Source: Acinetobacter sp. 10FS3-1 (GTDB lineage: Bacteria; Pseudomonadota; Gammaproteobacteria; Pseudomonadales; Moraxellaceae). Taken from it: a stretch of 64,000 nucleotides of DNA. Shown piece after piece: positions 56,786 to 64,000 of this stretch. Both the position numbers and the translations under genes were made by a program. The stretch lies in the NCBI RefSeq assembly GCF_013343215.1, contig NZ_CP039143.1, forward strand, positions 2,852,001-2,916,000, in the 5' to 3' direction. The notes beneath the pieces were generated by a model. It did no database searches and was not told the origin of the DNA. It saw only the letters and a list, made by a program, of their open reading frames with translations. How positions within the stretch are numbered: the first letter of the stretch is position 1; each line of letters starts with the position of its first letter.

Positions 56786-56975
56786 TTGATAAAAATCATT
56801 GTTTTTACTTTATATAACGTTTCCATTAAATTTTTTATAGCAAGCTAAACCAGAATTCTCAGAGCGTTCAATCGCTTTTTAGCCGACCAGATTTCCCCCT
56901 CCCCTCGAGGAGGTTATCTCCCCGAAAAAAACATCCTGTTTTCCGCCCAGTTCACCTCAAACTGGGCTTTTTTTA
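56786..56975 (+). ncRNA. Small RNA candidate between purC and rarA
   Basis: A second rightward terminator (GCCCAGTT / AACTGGGC, 56945-56952 and 56960-56967, then seven T) stands 190 bases after the purC terminator with no coding frame between. Upstream are small hairpins (AGCG/CGCT near 56863; CCTC/GAGG with flanking pyrimidine-rich CCCCCTCCCC near 56900) and a weak promoter-like TTGATA at 56786. It suggests an independent transcript of about 150 bases; the 5' end is uncertain. Confidence 0.42.
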
Positions 56976-56976
56976 A

Positions 56977-58248
56977 CTATTGCTGCTGTTCCTGCTGCCA
57001 GCGGCGCTGTTGCAAACGTTCCGCTTCCACTTCACGCTTATTACGTGCCGATTCATACAATTTGGTGCCTTTTAGCTCAGGCGGCAGATAGTCTTGCAGA
57101 ACAAAATGTTCCGGATAATGATGCGGATAGAGATAATCCACCCCATAACCCTGGGCTTTCATCAGTTTGGTCGGCGCATTGCGTAAATGTAAAGGCACTG
57201 CAAGATTTGCGGTTTTTTCTGCCAGTTCCATAGCTTTGTTAATCGCCAGATAGGTACTGTTACTTTTGGCGCTGGTCGCCAGATATACCGCACATTGCCC
57301 CAAAATAATCCGGCCTTCCGGCATGCCAACAGCCTGTACCGAGCGGAAACATTCACCAGCCAGCAACAAGGCATTTGGGTTAGAATTGCCAATATCTTCT
57401 GAAGCTGCAATCAGCATACGGCGTGCAATAAAGACCGGGTCTTCCCCGCCTTTGAGCATGCGTGCCATCCAGTACAATGCAGCATCCGGATCACTACCAC
57501 GGATCGATTTAATAAAAGCCGAGACCAGATCATAATGCTGCTCACCGGACTTGTCATAACGAGCAATATTCTGCTGTGCGACTTTGACCACCACTGCATT
57601 GGTGATGATATTTTCCTGCTCAGCTTCAAAAGTGCTGGCCACCAGATCAAGCAGGTTCAGTGCCTTGCGTGCATCGCCTGCGGCAAACTGGATCAGGGCA
57701 TCAAATTCTTCAATCTGCAGATAACGTTCTTTCAGGAAACTGTCTTTTTCGATGGCCTGGCCCAGCAGGGTCTGAATCGCTTCAGGACTAAGTGCATTTA
57801 AGGTATAAACCTGACAGCGTGACAGCAAAGCACTGTTGACCTCAAATGAGGGATTCTCGGTGGTCGCACCAATCAGGGTAATCTTGCCTTTTTCAACCGC
57901 ATTTAACAGTGCGTCCTGCTGGGATTTATTGAAACGGTGAATCTCGTCAATAAATACCACCGGTGTAAGCAGGTCTCCTGTTTCGGCAATCAGCTCCCGT
58001 AGTTCTTTGACTCCGGTATTCAGTGCAGACAAGCTAATAAATGGCCGATCAACTGCTTGCGCCAGCAGCAGGGCAATCGTGGTTTTTCCGACTCCTGGCG
58101 GTCCCCAGAAAATAATGGAAGGCAAATGCCCCTGATCAATCATTTGGCGTAAAGGTGCATTTTCCCCCAGCAGATGTTCCTGTCCGATAATTTCAGTAAG
58201 GTCACGTGGCCGTAGGCGTTCGGGAAGCGGAATATGGTGGTCTGACAT
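56977..58248 (-). CDS. rarA: Replication-associated recombination protein A (MgsA)
   Basis: 423 residues. AAA+ ATPase with Walker [11 protein letters not shown] near residue 50, Walker [17 protein letters not shown] near residue 98, sensor-1 [11 protein letters not shown], and the MgsA-type C-terminal domain with [13 protein letters not shown]. It acts at stalled forks. Ends two bases after the small RNA candidate's terminator on the other strand. Confidence 0.96.
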   Translation of the reverse strand: MSDHHIPLPERLRPRDLTEIIGQEHLLGENAPLRQMIDQGHLPSIIFWGPPGVGKTTIALLLAQAVDRPFISLSALNTGVKELRELIAETGDLLTPVVFIDEIHRFNKSQQDALLNAVEKGKITLIGATTENPSFEVNSALLSRCQVYTLNALSPEAIQTLLGQAIEKDSFLKERYLQIEEFDALIQFAAGDARKALNLLDLVASTFEAEQENIITNAVVVKVAQQNIARYDKSGEQHYDLVSAFIKSIRGSDPDAALYWMARMLKGGEDPVFIARRMLIAASEDIGNSNPNALLLAGECFRSVQAVGMPEGRIILGQCAVYLATSAKSNSTYLAINKAMELAEKTANLAVPLHLRNAPTKLMKAQGYGVDYLYPHHYPEHFVLQDYLPPELKGTKLYESARNKREVEAERLQQRRWQQEQQQ

Positions 58249-58673
58249 CGGATAATAGGCTCAACATAAGAACTGATTTCATTCTAACATTCGCAGTTTT
58301 GAATCCAACATTCAACGTTAAAACTATAAAAGATTCGTCAGGGTCTGTTGATCTTCCATCAATAGATCGCGCGCTCTGCTAAAACTGGGGCAAATGAGGC
58401 GTGAAATACAGGGAATAACCAGACTGCCCAGTTTCATAACGTAATCTGAGCCAGTATCAGTGCTATAAGCGCAAATGAAGCAGCATCTTGTTCAAAGCCC
58501 AAGAGAAGTAATATATTTTTTAATTTCCAATCCACGCATCTATGGAAAAGCAAGCAAATTAAAGCTAGTAAATTATGAATTAATTACATTGTAACTTCCA
58601 TATTGTTTTATTCTAATTAAAATAATCGGAGCAACCTCGCAGCACACTTTTTAGAGGTTATGGCGGTGAATGC
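58249..58673. other. Intergenic region between rarA and the GGDEF-EAL gene
   Basis: No gene I can support. On the minus strand a short frame ending FEQDAASFALIALILAQITL and a stop near 58440 looks like either a tiny membrane peptide or the tail of an IS transposase; too short to decide. The right part is AT-rich and should carry the promoter of the GGDEF-EAL gene. Confidence 0.4.
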
Positions 58674-60581
58674 ATGAAGCCTGGCAAATCTAGATCAATA
58701 CCTGCAGAAGCTACGGAATCCCGGGTTACTTCTGTTGGGCTATTGCATTCGTCCAATACCGTTGCCATACAGCAATTCATTGATGATCTGCCTCATCCCC
58801 TTTGGGTGATGAGCAAAGACCAGCAGCAGTATTTTAATACAGCCATGATCGAGTATCTGGGTATCAACCTGAATGACAGCCACCACCTCGACTGGCATCA
58901 TTTTATCCATAGCGATGATTTGCAAGCTGTTCTCGATAAGTGGCATATAGCGCTCAACCAGCAGCAGAATATTGACATCCAATGCCGTATCCAGCAGCCT
59001 GAAGGCAATTACCGCATATGTAGGCTGAAGATAAAATACTGTCCTCAGCCTGAACATCTGCTGCAATGGTCCATTTCCCTGACCGATCTACAGGACTATG
59101 TTGAACTTCAGCAACAGCTCGCTCAGAGCGTACCTCGCCAGCACAACATGCCGGATGGCCCGGCAGGAAAAACCGGCCAGATCCATCATTCTGGCCATCA
59201 AATCCTGAGGATTGATCCGCTCCCGCAAAATGACCGGTGTACCCCGGCCAAGATCGGCCAGCAGACGTGGGCAGAACTGCAATTGAATAGCGTGAGTAAA
59301 CGCGATGAATTAACTGGCCTATATAATCGTAATACCTTCTATCACACTTTCAAACAGGTCTTGTCTCAGGCCAAACACCAGAACAAGAAACTCGGCTTAT
59401 TGCTGATTGACCTGGATTATTTCCGGCATATTAATGACACGCTGGGGCATCTGGCGGGAGATCATTTGTTGCATATTCTGGGTCAACGTTTCCAGAATTG
59501 TTTTGCTGCCAATACACTGGTTGCCCGTCTTGGCGGTGATGAATTTGCAGTGTTGGTCCAAGATCTGAAAAGTGAGGAACAGCTGATTGCGACGGCGCAG
59601 CTGGCCTATCAGCAGCTTAAGCAGCCGGTGGGTTATCTGGGACATAGCATGCGCAGTGCGATGAGTATCGGTTGCGCCATTTATCCGCGAGATGCCTTAA
59701 GTAGTTCCAATCTATTAAAGTCTGCCGACATTGCCCTGAATGATTTAAAAAATAGTGGTCGTGGCGGGATCCGTATGTTTAATCAGGAAATGTCGACCTC
59801 TCTAAACCAAATTACCCAACAGCTGACGCTGGCCCGCAAGATTATTCATGCCGATCAGATTGTGCCTTATTATCAGCCCAAAGTTCGGCTGTCAGATGGT
59901 GCAGTCATTGGTTTTGAAGCCTTGTTACGCTGGCAGGACCGGCACCAGCAGATCCAGCTGCCCTCGGATATTTTTGGTGCCTTTCAGGACTATGAGCTGG
60001 CTTCGCGGATTAGTGAAACCATGCAGCTTAAAGTCTTTGCAGATATGAGCCGCTGGCAGGCTCAAGGTCTAGAACTCTTGCCGATTTCAATCAATGCAGC
60101 ACCAGTTGAGTTTCTGCGCGACAACTATGCCGAAAAACTGCTGGCGCGTCTGGCCAGATTTGATATTCCAACCGATAAGGTCGAACTGGAAATTACCGAA
60201 CAGAGCCTGTCAGAAAGTGGTGCCCATTATGTGGTCCGTGCCTTAAACCTGCTCAAGCAGGCCGGGATTCATATTTCACTGGACGATTTTGGCACCGGAC
60301 ATTCATCGCTCACCCGCTTGCAGGAATATCCGGTCGATTGCATCAAGATTGACCGTAACTTTGTAGAACGCATGAACATAGATCCGTCTGCCTTGGCCAT
60401 TGTCAAAGCCATTACCCAGATTGGTTCGAGCATCTCGCTGGATATTCTCGTGGAAGGCATTGAAAATACCGAACAGCTAGATACCCTGATGGGTTGTGAT
60501 TGCCAGATCGGACAGGGTTTTTATTTTTATCGTCCCATGTCCGGCGAGTCAGCCCAGCTGCTGCTACGTTCCACTGGTTAA
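58674..60581 (+). CDS. PAS-GGDEF-EAL protein (c-di-GMP metabolism)
   Basis: 635 residues, no membrane segment. PAS-like N-terminus (~35-145), GGDEF at 287-291 in ARLGGDEFAVL, and EAL at 415-417 with GFEALLRWQD, ISINAAPVEF, VELEITEQ and DDFGTGHSSL, all catalytic EAL residues kept. No RxxD inhibitory site is seen five residues before GGDEF. It can potentially make and degrade c-di-GMP, with the PAS region sensing a signal. Confidence 0.93.
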   Translation: MKPGKSRSIPAEATESRVTSVGLLHSSNTVAIQQFIDDLPHPLWVMSKDQQQYFNTAMIEYLGINLNDSHHLDWHHFIHSDDLQAVLDKWHIALNQQQNIDIQCRIQQPEGNYRICRLKIKYCPQPEHLLQWSISLTDLQDYVELQQQLAQSVPRQHNMPDGPAGKTGQIHHSGHQILRIDPLPQNDRCTPAKIGQQTWAELQLNSVSKRDELTGLYNRNTFYHTFKQVLSQAKHQNKKLGLLLIDLDYFRHINDTLGHLAGDHLLHILGQRFQNCFAANTLVARLGGDEFAVLVQDLKSEEQLIATAQLAYQQLKQPVGYLGHSMRSAMSIGCAIYPRDALSSSNLLKSADIALNDLKNSGRGGIRMFNQEMSTSLNQITQQLTLARKIIHADQIVPYYQPKVRLSDGAVIGFEALLRWQDRHQQIQLPSDIFGAFQDYELASRISETMQLKVFADMSRWQAQGLELLPISINAAPVEFLRDNYAEKLLARLARFDIPTDKVELEITEQSLSESGAHYVVRALNLLKQAGIHISLDDFGTGHSSLTRLQEYPVDCIKIDRNFVERMNIDPSALAIVKAITQIGSSISLDILVEGIENTEQLDTLMGCDCQIGQGFYFYRPMSGESAQLLLRSTG

Positions 60582-60599
60582 AAAGCTGAACCTTGCAGT

Positions 60600-61058
60600 C
60601 TAGCGTACCCAGCGGACTATATATTCTTCAATTTCATCTTCGTGTATATCAGTCTCGCTCAGACAGCGACCCGCGGCAGATTTTCTGGCCTGCAGGATAG
60701 TTTGCCGTGAACCCGTATTCAGATAATGCCAGGACGGCAAACTCTTGCCTTCATTTACACGGCGATAGGCACAGCTGGACGGCAGCCAGTGAATCTCTTG
60801 CAATTTTTCAGGCGTGAGCTGAATACAATCTGGCACATAGTCCAGACGGTTGGGATAATCCGAACAACGTGCCGTCTGACAGTCCAGTAGCTTGCAAGCC
60901 ACCTTGGTATAGGCGACTTCTGCCGTTTCCTCATCTTCCAGCTTGATCAGGCAGCAGAGTCCGCAGCCGTCACAGAGCGCTTCCCACTCGGCTGAGGTCA
61001 GTTCAGTCAGGGTATAATGTTTCCAGAAATGCGGACGCAGAACATCAGACATAAGCAA
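60600..61058 (-). CDS. YcgN-family cysteine-cluster protein (UPF0260)
   Basis: 152 residues. W-E-ALCDGCGLCCLIKLEDEE with a CxxCxxC pattern, AYTKVACKLLDCQTARCSDY, and PDCIQLTP are characteristic of the YcgN/UPF0260 family, thought to bind metal. Function unknown. Converges on the GGDEF-EAL gene with an 18-base gap. Confidence 0.9.
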   Translation of the reverse strand: MLMSDVLRPHFWKHYTLTELTSAEWEALCDGCGLCCLIKLEDEETAEVAYTKVACKLLDCQTARCSDYPNRLDYVPDCIQLTPEKLQEIHWLPSSCAYRRVNEGKSLPSWHYLNTGSRQTILQARKSAAGRCLSETDIHEDEIEEYIVRWVR

Positions 61059-61240
61059 TAAGTATGGTAAAAGTCAGCTTATTATACCAAGTCTCAACAG
61101 ACGAAATGCAGCGGGCGTCTCTTATTATCAGCACGTAAACTATTGTTAAATCATAGACAGTTCATCAACAAAACACTAACAGTGCCAAAAATTGATTATT
61201 TCTATACTGATTTTGAGAATAAAAACACATGGAGAATATT

Positions 61241-61399
61241 ATGTTTCGCTGGGCTATTATTTTTGCTGTGATCGCCTTAATTGCCAGTTTACTCGGTTTT
61301 GGTGGAGTAGCCGGCTTATCTAAGGATTTCGCGATTATCTTACTGGTAATTGCTGTTATTCTTGCCATTGTTGGTTTTCTTTCTCGCGGCAAGGTCTAG
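61241..61399 (+). CDS. DUF1328 small membrane protein (YtjA-like)
   Basis: 52 residues. [20 protein letters not shown], a GGVAG turn, and a second hydrophobic helix ending FLSRGKV: the two-helix DUF1328/UPF0391 family. GGAG lies 6 bases upstream of ATG 61241. Function is unknown; these proteins are often stress-induced. Confidence 0.88.
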   Translation: MFRWAIIFAVIALIASLLGFGGVAGLSKDFAIILLVIAVILAIVGFLSRGKV

Positions 61400-61430
61400 C
61401 GACTGAACAGTGCCAAGAAAAAGTAACTTC

Positions 61431-61466
61431 AAAAAAACAAGAGCCATTTGGCTCTTGTTTTTTTTA
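61431..61466. terminator. Bidirectional terminator between the DUF1328 gene and murJ
   Basis: AACAAGAGCC / GGCTCTTGTT with loop ATTT, A run on the left and T run on the right. Serves both converging genes. Confidence 0.92.
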
Positions 61467-61480
61467 TAGGTTAAATGGAC

Positions 61481-63022
61481 TTAGGGTTTAAGATGACGGG
61501 GTCTAAAGCCCACTGCTAATAGTGCTACTGCATAGGCCAGCATCCCCACCAGACAGAGGATAAGTACTTCCACCACCCGCATCCAGGCGGAAACATCCGC
61601 ATCATACCAAGTCAATGCATAGCCCAAGGCCGCAATCATTACTGCATTGGCAAACAGAAATTGCAGGAAGATCTTTTTCCAGTGAGCGCCAAAGCGGAAA
61701 ATATTGCGTTTGTGCAGGTAGAAATAGAGCAGGCCCGCATTTACCATAGCCGAACCAGTCGAGGCCAGTGCCAGCGCCATATGTTCAGCTTCCCAGTTAA
61801 TCAGCTTGAACAGGCCAATAAACACCACGTTTAAAATCGCATTGGCTGCCACAGCCATCAGGCCAATCCGGACCGGGGTACGGGTATCCTGCTGGGCATA
61901 AAAACCAGGTGCAAAGACCTTGATCAGCATAAAGGCAATGACCCCACCACTCATACATTGCAGGGCCAGTGCGGTCATCTGGGTATCTTCAAAAGTGAAC
62001 TGACCGCGTTCAAACAGGGCCTGAATAATCGGGGTCGACAGCATGAACAGCGCAATACTGGCCGGTAGACCCGCCATAACAATCACTTTGGCAGCCCAGT
62101 CCATCATTGCTTTGAATTTTTCCGGATTCTGCTCGCTATGCCGCGCCGATAAAGAAGGCAGAATAACCGTACCTATCGCCACACCAATTAGCCCCAGCGG
62201 CAGCTCGGTCATACGCTCGGCACTGTACAGCCAGGAGACTGAACCATCCTGCATAAAGGAAGCCCAGATGGTGTTCAGCAGCAGGTTAATCTGGGTGACA
62301 GAGACTCCAAACAAGGCCGGCAGCATCAGTTTCATGATGCGCTCCACACCTTCATGTTTAAAATCAACTTTAGGCGGAATCAGCAGCTTTTTACGCCATA
62401 GTTCTGGAATCTGCAGGGCCAGCTGTAAAATACCGGCAATAATCACGGCCCAGCCCAGTGCCATAATTGGCTCGGCCATATACGGGGTAAGCCACAAGGC
62501 ACCGGCAATCATGGCCACATTTAATAAAACCGGTGCAAAAGCTGGCGTGGTAAAAGAACCATAGGTATTTAAAATACTGCTGGCAAATGCCGTCAAAGAC
62601 ATGAATAGCAGATAGGGAATAGTCAGCCGGAACATGTCGGTGGCCAGCGCGAACTTTTCCGGATCACTATGGAAGCCCGGTGCATAAACATACATCACTG
62701 CAGGAGCAGCAATAATTGCCAGCATAGTCAAGGTGGTCATTACTGTGGCCAGACAGCCAAAGACCCGGCTAATCAAAATCTGAACTTCAGCATGGGCCCG
62801 ACCGGTTTTGTATTCGGTCAGGACCGGAATAAAGGCCTGGGAAAAAGCCCCCTCTGCAAACAGTCGCCTGAAAAAGTTCGGAATACGAAAGGCCACCACG
62901 AAGGTATCAAAATCTTTACCGGCACCAAATACATTCAGTAAAACCACATCCCGGATCAAACCCAGAACCCGTGACAACATGGTCATTGCACTGACAATCA
63001 CGGTCGAACGCCAAAGCGCCAT
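61481..63022 (-). CDS. murJ: Lipid II flippase MurJ (MviN)
   Basis: 513 residues from ATG 63022, which has AGGTG 6 bases upstream (GTG 63031 is an alternative). ~14 membrane segments, N-terminal MLSRVLGLIRDVVLLNVFG, RRLFAEGAFSQAFIPVL, and a charged central cavity typical of MurJ/MviN. It moves lipid II across the inner membrane. In A. baumannii murJ sits beside the fkpA edge of the K locus, with ampD and nadC; here the ampD and nadC order is kept. Confidence 0.96.
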   Translation of the reverse strand: MALWRSTVIVSAMTMLSRVLGLIRDVVLLNVFGAGKDFDTFVVAFRIPNFFRRLFAEGAFSQAFIPVLTEYKTGRAHAEVQILISRVFGCLATVMTTLTMLAIIAAPAVMYVYAPGFHSDPEKFALATDMFRLTIPYLLFMSLTAFASSILNTYGSFTTPAFAPVLLNVAMIAGALWLTPYMAEPIMALGWAVIIAGILQLALQIPELWRKKLLIPPKVDFKHEGVERIMKLMLPALFGVSVTQINLLLNTIWASFMQDGSVSWLYSAERMTELPLGLIGVAIGTVILPSLSARHSEQNPEKFKAMMDWAAKVIVMAGLPASIALFMLSTPIIQALFERGQFTFEDTQMTALALQCMSGGVIAFMLIKVFAPGFYAQQDTRTPVRIGLMAVAANAILNVVFIGLFKLINWEAEHMALALASTGSAMVNAGLLYFYLHKRNIFRFGAHWKKIFLQFLFANAVMIAALGYALTWYDADVSAWMRVVEVLILCLVGMLAYAVALLAVGFRPRHLKP

Positions 63023-63083
63023 CCTATTCACCTAATCTTAATTTGTGGCTATTGTAATCAAACTCGGGAAAGAAGTTTATGAC

Positions 63084-63680
63084 TTAATCCCCTGACTCTG
63101 CAGCGTTGATTGCTGTTTTATAATACTGGAGCTGACTGCGGAACCCAGCCCAGTCAAAATACGGTCCCGGATCGGTCTTACGGCCTGGGGCTATATCTGA
63201 ATGCCCGGCAATATGCTGCTGGATTTTAGGATAATGGGCTTGCAGACACGCCGTAACCTGCACCAGAGCAGCATACTGTACCGCTTCAAACGGCAGGTCA
63301 TCGCTGCCTTCCAGCTCAATTCCGATTGAATAATCATTGCATTCTTTTTTGGCCAGATAAGTCGAGCGCCCGGCATGCCAAGCCCGATCCTTAAAATTGA
63401 CAAATTGCAGTACTTCACCGGAACGTAAAATCAGCAGATGGGCCGAAACCTGCATCCCTTCAATGGTTTGAAAATACGGATGCACAGAGCAATCCAGTTG
63501 ATTCTGGAAAAACTGTTCAATATAAGTACCGCCAAATTGCGACGGCGGCAGGCTGATATTGTGAATCACCACCAGCTGAATCTCGGTCTGCTCGGGGCGT
63601 CGGTTAAAATTCGGAGAAGCCAGCTGACGTGCGCCCAGCAATTGCCCATCCTTGATGTGAAACTCAGCCGCCTGTTGCAT
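63084..63680 (-). CDS. ampD: 1,6-anhydro-N-acetylmuramyl-L-alanine amidase
   Basis: 198 residues. Zinc ligands in VVIHNISLPP and in AGHSDIAPGRKTDPG (His and Asp), plus SIGIELEG: the AmpD amidase_2 domain. It recycles anhydromuropeptides in the cytosol, and loss of it usually raises AmpC beta-lactamase. Divergent from nadC, as in many gammaproteobacteria. Confidence 0.95.
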   Translation of the reverse strand: MQQAAEFHIKDGQLLGARQLASPNFNRRPEQTEIQLVVIHNISLPPSQFGGTYIEQFFQNQLDCSVHPYFQTIEGMQVSAHLLILRSGEVLQFVNFKDRAWHAGRSTYLAKKECNDYSIGIELEGSDDLPFEAVQYAALVQVTACLQAHYPKIQQHIAGHSDIAPGRKTDPGPYFDWAGFRSQLQYYKTAINAAESGD

Positions 63681-63861
63681 AATCCTGTCCTGTTACAAAA
63701 TAAAACCTGCAATACCAGGATTGCAGCCCGCCTAATGCTAAAACTTTCAAAGGCAAATCTCAATTCATCCTCATGGCGGGGAGGAAAAATCGCTTATTTT
63801 TATGTAACAGTGTTAAGATAATGCGCAATTTTTCACGGCTAAAAAAGATACGGAAATACTC

Positions 63862-64000
63862 ATGAGCATATCTCAGGCTTTGCTAGAACAGTCGATTCAG
63901 ATCAATATCCAACAGGCCTTATCGGAAGATATCGGAGACGGCGACATTACGGCCCTGCTCACTCCTGAAGATGAACAGGCCACTGCCACCATCATTAGCC
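63862..64000 (+). CDS. nadC: Quinolinate phosphoribosyltransferase, N-terminus (partial)
   Basis: 46 codons visible, cut by the window end. MSISQALLEQSIQIN and QALSEDIGDGDITALLTP match the start of NadC (the EDIGDGDIT motif). It makes nicotinate mononucleotide from quinolinate. Confidence 0.9.
   Translation, partial: MSISQALLEQSIQINIQQALSEDIGDGDITALLTPEDEQATATIIS

Noticed and set aside
58420-58560. Minus-strand frame ending FALIALILAQITL, possible IS5-type transposase tail, next to GGGTCTGTTGATCTT resembling an inverted-repeat end
   Set aside because: Too short and without a second end or catalytic motif; may be chance or a tiny membrane peptide.

Overview
The window reads as a chromosomal segment of an Acinetobacter species. 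The main evidence is the layout of the Acinetobacter capsule (K) locus: pgm-galE-pgi-ugd-galU, then sugar-synthesis and glycosyltransferase genes, then tviC-tviB, divergent wza-wzb-wzc, and fkpA beyond. Supporting evidence is the moderately AT-rich coding style and other gene neighbourhoods usual in gammaproteobacteria (dapA-bamC-purC, ampD/nadC, serB beside ytjB). I cannot name the species; the genes flanking the K locus suggest it is not a standard A. baumannii arrangement.

Region 1 (1-4978): an AraC-family regulator divergent from a tight four-gene cassette: short-chain dehydrogenase, acetoacetate-decarboxylase-like protein, Old Yellow Enzyme-type oxidoreductase and PF10118 metal-dependent hydrolase. 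It looks like an inducible catabolic or lipid-modifying module of unknown substrate.

Region 2 (5323-28229): the K locus. pgm converges on a long leftward operon that supplies UDP-Glc, UDP-Gal(NAc) and UDP-GlcA (galE, pgi, ugd, galU). It also makes UDP-diacetylbacillosamine (weeK-J-I), loads it on lipid carrier (weeH), extends it with three glycosyltransferases, flips it (wzx) and polymerises it (wzy). The tviB-tviC pair supplies a HexNAc uronic acid. The wza-wzb-wzc export and kinase genes run the other way. The serotype core (about 17.2-21.9 kb) is strikingly AT-rich, as expected for exchanged capsule genes. The Ugd protein lacks the usual catalytic cysteine motif.

Region 3 (28376-34903): wzi, two tandem FKBP-type prolyl isomerases, dienelactone hydrolase, HIT protein, mutY, an M23 lipoprotein and a small conserved protein.

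Region 4 (34904-47160): housekeeping genes (tag, adh, dapB, psd, rhodanese, pncB, dtd, SCP2) interrupted by decayed mobile DNA. Two related TnpB (IS200/IS605-type) elements share the same right end. One carries a frameshifted, truncated tnpA and sits in a broken DUF488 gene. Other debris includes an IS982-type transposase remnant, a small gene with an amber codon, a possible VOC-family relic and a structured RNA candidate.

Region 5 (47179-64000): serB with a divergent ytjB-like gene, a BASS transporter, pncA, an aromatic-acid MFS transporter, dapA-bamC-purC, an orphan terminator suggesting a small RNA, rarA, a GGDEF-EAL protein, ycgN, a DUF1328 small membrane protein, murJ, ampD and the start of nadC.

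The most interesting items are the two TnpB proteins with a non-canonical RuvC-II motif and predictable guide sequences, the possible small RNAs at about 34.9 kb and 56.8-57.0 kb, the atypical Ugd, and the separation of the fkpA pair from murJ by 30 kb.
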